In this document: piece by piece, positions 26,101 through 38,100 of the stretch
Numbering within the stretch: the first letter of the stretch is position 1
Layout of the letters: every line of letters begins with the position of its first letter
Assembly (NCBI GenBank): GCA_000469685.2
Contig: LS997567.1
Span: 4,729,374-4,793,373, forward strand
Reading direction: 5' to 3'
DNA length: 64,000 nt
From: Haemonchus contortus
Taxonomy: Eukaryota > Nematoda > Chromadorea > Rhabditida > Trichostrongylidae
Notes under the pieces: model-generated
Databases searched by the model: none
What the model saw: only the letters and a program-made list of their open reading frames with translations
Told to the model about the DNA's origin: nothing
Program-made: the position numbers and the translations under genes

Positions 26101-29100
26101 GCATTTAGCTTGATAGAGACCCGTACTTTCTACCTAACCCTGTTGTTGTATCAAAGTTCCTAAAGATACATCACACCCCCACTGAAATCAATCAGACTAC
26201 GTCAATCCTTGGGTGCCCGACAGATGCAGTCACAACACAGCAGTGTACCTAGTAACTGAACCCAGAGGGACTGAACGCTTGGCGGGTATTGATCCCGGAT
26301 TTAAGCCGTGGACCACGCATGTGTGGTAATGCGCCGCTTGCCACTACTCCATGTTCGCCCTGTTGTCGATATTGCTAATATGAGCGCGCCTTTTTGCCAG
26401 AGTTCCTTTTCATAGTTTTCATCATCTTCATCCTTCTTCTTCAGGATTTTTACTCCAGAAGACTGCCTTTATAGTTAACAAACTTTCCGAGGCCTGCGTA
26501 TGAGTTCTTCTTGGTCAATTCCAAATTTAACGAAGTAATTCATGAAAATTTAAACTTCACAATTTTGATGAATCTTAAAAGACACTTTTATTGTTTTTTG
26601 AAAGCTTTACATTGAATATTTATAGCTCATGGTAGCAAACACGGGTCTCATTATGCAGACTACACAAAAGCCTCACAGCAATTCGAAAAGAACGTCTCCG
26701 CTGTTCAGAAGCTGATCGGTACGTTTCTTTTTGTTACAATCACAAATAAACAATGGCGATAACAATTTGGACGAGTTGCGCCTGAAAGGTTACGTGCTAG
26801 TTGTGCAATATGTAGAAGTGCACGATCTCAAAGTGACGAGTAATGTCCGGTAGTTGTGGCGATGGCAGTTGTCGTTCGGTTGCTGACAGCTGCCATGAAA
26901 AAAATCACGAAGATTTATGTTGTTTTGTCATACAACTACGTAAATACTTGACAACTTCAAAACAAGTTCAAATTTACTATGTCGCGGGGATCAGCTAGTG
27001 AGGGGGTTGTAGTCGTCGTTTTGGGGGCGGGACGGGCGGGAATTAGATTAAAGATACTAGATTTGCGTTACCCTGTGACGGGGACATTTTTCGCTATACA
27101 GGACCTGGCTTCATAATTTTTTTAAACCGACTTTTCCTGGTTGAACCCTTCGAGTGGTTGTGAACGAAATTGGTGTACCCATTACCAATGAGTGCTTCAT
27201 AGAATCAAAGGTATTTTAACCAAGTGCATTCTGTGGGTATTGATCGATAAGGCGGAGATGACTAAGCGGCTTAAATGATAAGCAGTTTCCAGAGACAGTC
27301 TGTACACCGGTGGAAAACGTAGGCGTTGATTACAGCCTCAAAGGGGACGGATTAATTCATTACTGCTGTATCACGTGAAAACAAGTGCAGATTCAAGTGA
27401 CTCACTGTAGACCGTTGGTGTTTGTTGATAAACAGTCCTAGACGCTCTGATTTGATTGATAATATAATCTTAAATGTTTTTCGGAGCTTAGCGCAAGATT
27501 GATGTTGCGAAGAAAGCTGAATAGCTTTGCTGATAAACACTTCTGGAAGTTTCTGTGTAAAATCTAGTTATTGATCGATAGTGCGTGCTGGAAACTTCAA
27601 CGAGAATAGTACGCTGTAACCGAATTACATGTTCATTTAAAAGCTGAGACGTTGGATTTCAAAGAGAAACGTTTGAATTCCCGCGCGATTAGAAAGCGCA
27701 CGAATGTAGACCGTTTGCACGTTTATTGATTGACGCGCACGAATGAAAGCGATGTTTTTGCAAAAATTTCGTTTTTTCGACTGTAAACTCTCCTCGAATA
27801 CTCACATTCCTTCGCTATTTCCGTCAGGAATTTCAACTAGGCTTGCTTTTCGAGTTTTTCCATTCCAGCGTGAGTGCGACATGGATACGGTAGGAGATAA
27901 AATCTACAGGGTAATGCGGATTTTTGGAGAACCTTTGTTGCATTTTATGTTCAAAAGAGGTGGAAGAGGAGTTTTGTAACGGCTGTGATGGTGTTCAATG
28001 GATAATTGAATGACTGAAAATGTTTAGCTGCCGCTGGCCTTACATACGGCTTTGGCAAAACACCAAAAGCTGAGAAAACAACTCGTACCAGCTCACGAAG
28101 CCGAGGTGTTAAAAGTGGGTTCGAAGCCCAGCCAGAAAATGTGCACATCAGCGATGAGGTAATAATCGAGGTACATCATTACAGTATTTGTTTATTAATT
28201 TCTGTTTTTATTATTAACTGAACTATATAATACAATCAATGAGGAAAAAGTAAATGAAATAATTTTGGACCTTTTGACCTGGTTTGACTAGGAGTTGGGC
28301 GACCATAATTATATTTGGGCTGGGGTTCCTTGCTATTTTGGGTGTTCCCGCTTTTTCGGGAGACGGGCGTTAGGAACGATTTTGGGTAATCGATTCGCCG
28401 CACGCGGCCGTCGCGGACCACTCATTCGCCGTTATTACAGCTCTACAGTTCTTCATACAGCTAAATCGATATGCGATCATTACTTTGAGCATAATTCTAC
28501 TATTAGTACTTTTGTTCTTGTATTTCTTAACTACTGCTGCATTCTGCTACATTCATTCGCGCGCGACGCCCCTCTCACCGCGACGCGACCATTTCGTTCC
28601 TAATGCACCACACCCCGCTTTTTCACTTAATACACCCTGGCTTCCGCGATCTTAGAAAGTGGGTGGAACTGAAATTCAGTGTTGATATTCAATCTTTTGT
28701 TCTCTGACGCAATAAATAGAGCCATATTACAAAAAGGAGTCCGACTCAGTCAATTGGAATGAGGTTCGGCTGGAAGGAGGAAGTACCAACTTTTTCATGG
28801 GCTGACTCTAGCAATTTATCGTCACCATTCGAGTGCACCTTCATATGCTTTTACGACTCTGAATGGAATTTATTGCGTGGCACCTTCGGAACAAAAACCA
28901 ATATATGCCAGCGTTTCATCTTTTCGATTTCTGTCTGTTTGACGGCTGAAAATCCTTGTGCTACTCAACAAAAAAGTTGGAAAATGGGGAGAATCGACTA
29001 GTGTGTATAGGTGACGGCCTGATCGTGCGAGAACTTCAAGAACTCGGTTTTTTTCGTTTTTTCCTGGCGAACAGACCTTGACAAGCAATTGCGCCAAGAG

Positions 29101-32100
29101 ATTTTTGCGGGAGCGTCACCTCAAAATAGCCCGTCTTCTCGTCCTGAGTGTTCGCTGCAGGATTTTCCTCCTTGCTCCGTGAACTACCACTTTTTGTCTG
29201 ATTTTTCTATCGTTTTGCTGTCCCGTGTTTTTCAAAATAGGTTAGGTTCAAATGACTAAGAATAAAGCCTTTGAGCGTTGCTCGGTCCTGTCTGAGGGAT
29301 GCGCACCGCATTCGACTTCCATTCAGAATCGTAGTAGCGGATTGATTGCGTATGTGGTTTATACAATGACTTCAGTGACCAACCGATGTACAAGTCTGTG
29401 CTTTTATCCTCCTGATCGAGTCTGGTACCAATTAACCCCGAACGGATGGAAGGCTTAGCTGGCCTGAGCGGATATCGACCCGAGATTCGAACCCGTGACC
29501 ATGTGTTAATGTGGTGGTACGACATTTACCACTACACTACCTCCACACCTGAGCAGGTTGAAGCTTAGGTACAACCGTTTTCGCCAAATCTCTACCATAT
29601 CCCCTGACATACCGCGACGTAACTCGTTCCTATGAGAGGGAATTAACGATTTCGGGTACTTCAGGGTTCAGTTTACTCTCCAACATCCACTAGATCACTA
29701 CAATTTACATGCCCTTCTCGCTTTACGATTGAGTAGAACCGGGTTGTGAGAAACTAAAACAACTGCAAAAAATATTTACTCATCGTCTAAGAGCTGTCGT
29801 TACGATGCTCAAGTGCATTCCAGAGCGATAATAACACCGTGAATCAACTCGTTGAAGAGAAGAACAGGGAAATCGAGAAGTTGTTGGATGCCAACGAGGA
29901 ACTAAAATTACGGTAAGTCGTTTACGTAATGTTTTTGTTACAGTAACAGTGATGGATGACGCCATTACCTCTTTACTTTCTGAGTATACTGGAAACAATT
30001 CAATGCAGCAACGTACAGAAAAGATTATTGATTAGCTTTGAATCTAAGCTTTTGTGACGAGCCTACCAAATCCTTCTCCATCTTTTTTCCAGTCACAAAG
30101 TTACTAATAGTCACACTTGGTTACACGTGTTACTCACCTTCTGGCTTACGTGTCGATTTTTACTGGTAGGCTGGCTAGTTGAACAATTCGGAGTCGATAA
30201 GAATACCGATTTTCTTACCGCTAGTTATTTCCTTCACAACTTTGAGTAGAAGTCGAGTGCATGGCTTATTTGGGGAAAATGGTTGGGTTTCGGCAGGCTA
30301 TTTCGAGTTTTCTGTTTCGTTTCTCTGGAATTGGTAGCATACTTTACTTCAAGTGGGCGGAGGTGGTGGAGTGGCAGGTGGTGCACCAGTGCATTCGCAT
30401 GGTCAGGGGGTCGATATTCCAAGATCAACCAATCCTTCAATTTCTTTGAAGTCGGTCAATTGCTTCTAGCCTCGTCTGGGAGCATAAAAACACTTGTACA
30501 TCGACTGGTCACCGCAGTCGTTGTATAGGCCCCACATGCATACGAACCGCCACTATGTTTCTGAATGGAACTCGAATGCGGGGCGCATCCCAAAAAGGGA
30601 TGGATTAACGCCCAGAGACTTTGTCCTTATTACCTCAAGTGGCTTATCTTTTTCCTTTCATAGAAAACCTCTCGCTCAATAGCTGTCGAGACATCTGTCT
30701 ATTTACTAAGCTGTTTCTTATGATTACAGCGTGAAACATCATTTCATCTGCAGAACGGCACTTATCCTCTGAAAAACATAAGTATAAACATAACAAATGG
30801 GGTTCAAAAGCTTCCAACCCTTCGGATTCATCCACTAAGCATTCAGACGCTTGTGTCAATCTGTCGTCAGCCTGTTTATATCCCACTGTCCTGCTTTTTT
30901 CGAACTTTCTTTGTAGAATTGATTCTAGGATACATTTTTACAAAATAGTAACTGCCTCTGATCATTACTTTGCTTAGGGACCTTGTCCAATTGTGGAAAG
31001 ACCATTCATCGTTGAAATACCTACTTGATGTAGAAACATACTGGTAATCAAAACTTTACATGCTATATGTGCAAAGAGCTGATGGGGTCACGCGTGAATC
31101 GCACGTCCACCCAGGGGGCGCGCGTTTAGAAGGAGTTTTTCGTATAGTAAAGATATGTATGGGCCTAATGTGGCCCTTTTAGGAGCTTCAAAAAAAAATC
31201 TACCGAAAGTTTGACTGTCTAGAAGCTTAGCCTAAAGAAAGGCTTTTGAAGAATCACATCCTTGCTGTCCATTTGCAGTTGTTGGACAGGGTTCTGCCTA
31301 TATAGGTTTACCTACTCGTAGTTCTAATTCAGTCATTCAGACCTTAAGTTTTCGAAGTATCTGAATGGATATCTATTCTGAACTTATACTGATTGCGAGT
31401 GTAATTCATAAAAATACAGAACGCTACTTATCCTCTGAAAAACATAAGTATCGACATAACAAATGGGGTTCAAAAGCTTTCAACCCTTCGGATTCATTCA
31501 CAAAGCATTCAGGCGCTTGTGTCAATCTGTCCTCAGGCTGCTAATATCCCCCTGTCTTGTTTTTTTTTTTTGAACTTTCTTTGTAGAATTGATTCTAGGT
31601 ACATTTTTACGAAGTAGGAACTGCTTCTGATCATTACTTTGCTCAGGGACCTTGTCCAATTGTGGAAAGACCATTCATCGTTGAAATACCTACTTGATGT
31701 AAAACCGTACTGGTACTCAAGTCTTTACTAGTTCTGAAGAAGGGAAAGGGGGCGTGCGTTAGGTCAAAGATTTTGTTGTGGCAAAAGTATGGGCCCATTG
31801 TCCTATCCTTTCGAGAGTTTCAGGGAAAACTACCCAAAATTTATTGTCTAGAAGCTTAGCAAATTTTTTTTTGTATTCTGAAAAATTATCTTTTTGCTAT
31901 CCCTTTGCCAACTATCCTACACGATTCTGCTCCCATATGTCTTCCTGCTCGCAGTTCTGATTCATTTACCTGAACCTTAGGTCATCAACATATAAGGGAT
32001 AATCGGAACTTTTTACTGGAGTATGATTCACAGTAATTCAGGGAATTTGATTTTTTTTTCTAAGTTGTTTGTTGAAAAAAGACAGGTAAACAAGAAAAAC

Positions 32101-35100
32101 AAACTTAAACAAAAGCTTTTTGATATGGTGAATGCGCTTTTTCTGTCCATGTCAATATAGGCCTAAGGAGAGGGTTATCAAAACTTTTGAACAGTCATCT
32201 TAGCATTGTAGTGCTTACGAAGATTCAGGAAAGGTTTTAAAGGAAATCGTTTCTCTGATAATCTTCAATTTTTCATGAAACAGTGTCTAACTTGCTCAAA
32301 AATGCCCAGCATTCTTTTCGCCAAGAATTTTAATTACTGTATGTTTTAATTAAGTGAATATGAACATTGAGCAACCGAATTCTTTGAAAACAACTTCATC
32401 ACGAATACAAATTATTGATGTCATTACATTAATGACTAATAGGTTCAGAATTCCATTCTCACCAACGCAGACATTCATCATAAGAGGGAACTGATTGGTG
32501 TGAAAAGCTCTGAAAAACTCTATTGATGCCTTCGTATGCATCTTAACTTTGTCAGTCTCCGGTGAAATATGAGCTGTCTCAGGCTCCCCTCTCCAGTCGG
32601 CCTGTTCTATAACGACTTCTAATACTCAGCAGTTGACGGATGGCTATTTTTGGGAAAAAAAAGGTTCAAAAGGAACAGACAGGTTCTGCAAGGCCTACTA
32701 ACCTGCAGTTTAAAATTTGGAACATTTCCTTTGCAAAGGGTGCCAGATCCGTTCGGGCGGAAGTGCCCGAGTACGATCTCTTGGCGAGGTATCGTCATCA
32801 TTGCTTTTTTACCAGTTCCTGTTTCCCAAGAGAGGATTAAGTGTGGTGGCAAATGGCTCACTATCACACAGCCTGGTCCAGAGTCTGAATTCTGGATCGA
32901 TACTCGCCCAAGCAATCGAGCTTTTATTCTTCCGGGTCATTTACTCGGTACCAGGCTCGTCCGTAAGGATGAAAATGCTGGTTTGCCGAAGGTCTGGTCA
33001 CCGCATTTACTGTTCAGGGGTACAGGGAACACACCAAACCGCCACTTTGATTCTGTGTGAAAGTTGAATGCGGGGCCTATCTTTCAAATGGGATAGATAC
33101 GCCAAAAGACTATCCTTTATCCTTTACCCTTCAAATTAGTCAGAGGGATTTTGGACGTTACTGCATAGTGATTGCTTCATTGTGACTACGTGACATAGCC
33201 CTAAAAGCCAACTTGGGGACTAGAAAAGGAGTTGTTCCTTGTGAGGTGAACGGGATGTAGCGATTGATTGAAGTGGTTAAGGCTTTCACAGTATTTCATC
33301 GAAGCTCAAAGAAGGGGAGACGGGCGTTAGGAACGATTTTGGGTAATCGATTTGCCGCACGCGGCTGTCGCGGACCACTCATTCGCCGTTATTACAGCTC
33401 TAGCGTTCTTCATACAGCTCAATCGATATGCGATCATTATTTTATGCATAATTCTACTATTAGCACTTTTGTTCTTGTATTTCATACCTACTACTGCATC
33501 CTGCTACATTCCTTCGCGCGCGACGCCCCTCTCACCGCGACGCGACCATTTCGTTCCTAACGCACCACACCCTCAAAGAAGTTCTGGTCATAGGTTCATA
33601 AAATTATTCCCAGTAATGAATGTTTCCATTTTTTTTATTCGATTACATCAATTTTGATTGTAAAATCAGATTTTTGTTATATTTACCATGAATGATCTTA
33701 CACTCCATTCCAGAGTCAAAGAACTAAGAGCGGAGCTGCGGGATGAGATGCGACACAACATCGAATTACAGCAGTCTTTGGAAAAAGCTGAGGAACGCCA
33801 AACGTAATGCTGTTTTATTCTTAGAACGTACCACTACATCAACCTACTACTCTAAATCAAAATTAGGATGGTTTTTTTTCACTTATCGATGAAAATGAAT
33901 AGAATTCTATGAAGGAAATAGTGCTGCACCAAACTTCGTATTTAAAACGATAGACTGACTGGATCCGTTGTGAAACCCTCCAAGAGCTGTTTGAACTCTT
34001 TTCCAGAGGCTAGCTTGTGAGAAATTCCCTCGTATGTAGCGTATTGACCTAGGTATCCACATCAAGCTACGAATCCCGGGCACTTCATAGATATGGTGGT
34101 CCTTCGGTCGGTGCAGATAATTTCTGCTGTGCTTGTCTCGTTAAGCTCGTCTTTCTGTGTGTCAGCCAATTTCTCAAATTGATCGCAGCCTTTCACTTGT
34201 GGTCTGTGGGCGGGACGCGATCCAGGTAGGCGGGGCGCGACCCAAGTAGGCGGGACATACCCTGGTGTCTCAACCTTGATTGTGAATAATGGTGAATGGG
34301 TATGCAATCAGCGCCGTTAAGGATGTCGGAGTTTTTCAAAATCATGGCTTAGCAGCTAACATCGATCGAAATGATATGGCTAATCTAGAGCGTTGGCTGG
34401 AGCTTTGCTCCATCTATTCGTTGAAGCCCATTTGGTGCCTTTTCAATGAAACTCCTCCAGGCTCGTTGACCATTTTATATCGTGTGTATTCTAGTGAAGT
34501 ACCAGAACAGACATCTACTGTACCAGAGGATGGGCAGACTGCAGACCATAAAGAGCAAGGAGACAGTCTAGAAAAAACAAAATTACTGTGAGTTCTCTCA
34601 GCCTTTGCTGTTGGACCAATCTCAACATTGATTCGAGTAACCGCAAAGAGTAAATATTTACTTAGTTATTCATGAATTTCCAGTCTAGCAGAGAAAGATG
34701 AAGAATTGCGAAAGAAGGACGATGAGATTGCACAACTTCGTGAACGACTCGGTGATGTGGAACAGAAAATTGTTGTACCAGAAGAACACGCCGTTCCACA
34801 AGCCCAAAACGACGAAAAGTAAGTATCTATGATACATTTATGTAGTTAAGAGTATGGGTGGGTAGAAAGGGATAGTGTGGGAAATTCCTATTGAATAACC
34901 GCCACTGGTTACTCTCCCTAGGGTTTATACTTCAGTTTATGGCAAACAAGTAAAAGACAGCGTAATTTGTTTCTTAGAATTACGAATGCGAAACAATAAT
35001 ATATAAATTGATCCGTTGAATGATCCGCGGGAGGACAGCCTTACGGAAACCGAAATTCGGAAATCATACCAATAATTCAGCTAAAAGCAGGTAAAACTTA

Positions 35101-38100
35101 ATTGTGTTTCTAGGATCGTCGAATTGGAGAAGAAGATCACAGAAATGGAACAGGAGAAGACTCAGCTCATTGAAAAAATTCAAGCCGAGCAGCTGGCTGT
35201 CATCACTGAAAAAGACCAACACATTGGACAGATCGTTGAAGAACTTGAAACAGCTCGCAATGATCTACGTGAAGCGAGAAACAGGTAGGCTACTGATTAG
35301 AAGTTGAGTATGTTTTCTATGGTTATCTGGACTTTTTTCCAGGATTCAAGAACTTGGGGAGAAGGAAGAAGAGATAAAGTGAGTTTGAGCCAAAACTTTG
35401 CACGTTTTTAAGAGCGCGTAATTTAATAGCAGTAGGGCGGCGTTTACTGCTGAAATTCTCAGTTTTCGACTGAGTTTAATAAATGTTGAAGCAACATATA
35501 ATCCAATCATCCTGGTAAAGAAAATCTGGTTCATTCCCTCAATGTTGCCTTTAGCCCGTTCTGGGGCGGGGCGTTAGGTGCGATGCGGTCGCGTGCGTAT
35601 CCCTGAATGCGCCCATTGATCGACATCGGGATAGATACGCCAGAGGTTTTTCATTTAATGAATGCTGGATAGTGAAGATGGGGCATCTTGAAGCGGGATG
35701 TGGCTGCCAAGCCTATAATGTTTTAAAGGACTCTATATAGGTTCAGGGAGTGTCCTGGTGGGATTTTTCGAAGCTCATGACCACATGTTTGCTTCGAAAC
35801 TTACCAAAGTACTACTGGCAGCATAAGTAAGCGTCGCCTTAGATCCCTTTAAAGTGTGTCCCGCATGGATAAAAACGAACTGGCAAGGTTCAGTGAGTCA
35901 GTGTACACTGCACCTTTTCCCACTCGTGAGGCCTTCCTACTTTCGGTAACTAAGAAGCTTAAGTTTGATTAACTTAATCTTCCAACCGTCTAGCATAGCA
36001 ACGTCCATGAGCATTGTATGTAAGAGGAGCAGCTTCTTGGAAAGCTTGGGTACAGGCGCAAATACTACTCGAAGTAAAAAGTTTGCCAGTAATTCAGTGG
36101 CCTTGTGATTCATGATTATATTAAATACAATATTATAACTAATATATGTAAGAATAATCGGTGACACTCAAGCAATCTGCACAATGTGATCGCTGATCTT
36201 CGAGCCAATCTTGCCACTGCAAAGAAAGAGAAGGAGGAAAGCGAATGGCATCTTGGAGAGCATAAAGAATGGCTGAGTAACTCTAAAGAAAAGTAAGTTT
36301 TTCTTGGCAGTAGAGTAAACAGGTAACAACGTTCCGGCTGTAATATTTGTAGGGTCGCATACTTGGAGAATCAACTGAGTCTCTTGACAAGCGATCCTGA
36401 TCGTCTTACAATACCACCTCCGAGTTAGTTTGGCCTTCATAAAACGGTTACAATCATGAATTCTGAGGGAATTAATGTTAAGCAGGTTCAGGTTCACCTA
36501 AGCCACGAGCAGGGCTCGAAAATGCTGATGAGTCAGCTAAAGCACAGGTACTTACAATGGCGTTTACAAGATTACGAGCCCAGGCGGCCTCGATCTTTCT
36601 CTTAGAAATACTCGACTAATTCTCATTCTAAATGTCTCTCCTAGGGTTTCCAATCTTCATTTTATAGAAAAATCTTTTTTTGAGATTTTCGTCTGTTACT
36701 GAGTATTTTGCAGATTCGAGCTCTGGAAACCAAGCTGCAACTTGCTAACCAATCATTCAGGAATAGCGAAGCTGAACGACAGAAGTGTGAACAAATCAAC
36801 AGGTGCTCCTGAAGAACAATTATGCTTCCTTGGTTTCCGTTGAATGTCGCAGACCCTTGCAAAAGCGCGTGCGGTCGCAGAGCTTATCGATTAGTAATGT
36901 GCGCAGGCACGCTCCGATTAGAGGCGCCGCTCACCACGTGCTAGGTCTGTGGAATCGATTTTTTCGAGGGGAGGAGCAAAAAACTAAAACTTATTACATA
37001 AGAAACCTAGATGCGTCCGATTATAAGTTGCAACTCAACAGAAAAGGCAAAAAAGAGTGTGCTAATTGTAAGATCCTTACATTGATATATTGGAGCTAGA
37101 CGCGTCGCAACCGCGCGCACCTAACAAGCGTTTTTCAAACGAGCATGATCATTTGTGGATTCAGAGATACCATGAAGCGTGTCATGCAGCTCGAAGGCGA
37201 AAACGGTCGTCTAAGAGGAATCACTGAAGAGTTATCGTGAGTCTTTGTTAATTTTCGCGATATCCAATGGTATTTCTGTTTTTTATGTTTCAAATTTGAA
37301 TGTTTTCTTCAGAGCAAAGCTTCGGGATTCAGCGAGTGCCCAAGTACTTGAGGAGAAAGACGCTCGTCTTCGTGATCTTGCTGAGGAACGTAGCCGACTT
37401 CAATGGAGAATCGGTGAACTCAGTCAATGGTGGAGTGACGCGAAGTGGAAGTAGGAGCTCTAGTTGTCCCACATCTTTCATATCACCTAAGTTCAATTTC
37501 CGTATCCCGGACAGCTTTCATGAACTGTTTGCTTAGCTCAATGACATGCGGGAATATCGATTGATGACTCTGGCGGCCGGCCTATGACGGCGCGCCGCGC
37601 CAGCTGCATCAATCGATACATGGCATTGCTTTGTTTTCTGCGTTATCCTGTCCTTTGGGTGGAGTTCTGACTTTATCGCAAATTTCTCCTATATCGGCTA
37701 TTTCGTGGGTTTGTGGTGCTCAGTTTTCACGTCTTCACAACGCACTTGATCTATCGCTTATACAGGGTTAAGCTAGAAATGGTTGCCTGAATAAAATGTG
37801 CGAGGAAGGCTGAATGGATTCGTTTCCTTGAAATGGGCAAAAATTCTTAGCCCACCCAATTGGCAGTTGTGCGGGTTCACTTCAACTCGAGTTTACTTCT
37901 GACCCCTTTACCTCTATTTTTCGTACCCAGTAGGGAGCGCGTCAGAGCGTCATCTCAGAGGAGCCAATTGACCTTTTCGATTTAAACAGTAAATACTTTT
38001 TTCTTCTTTCTCAAGCCATACTCTCAGGATCGGCGAACTAGAAGCTGGCGTGGCTCACCAGCGACAAATGATTGATACGGCAAATGGGAAAATTCAGAGT

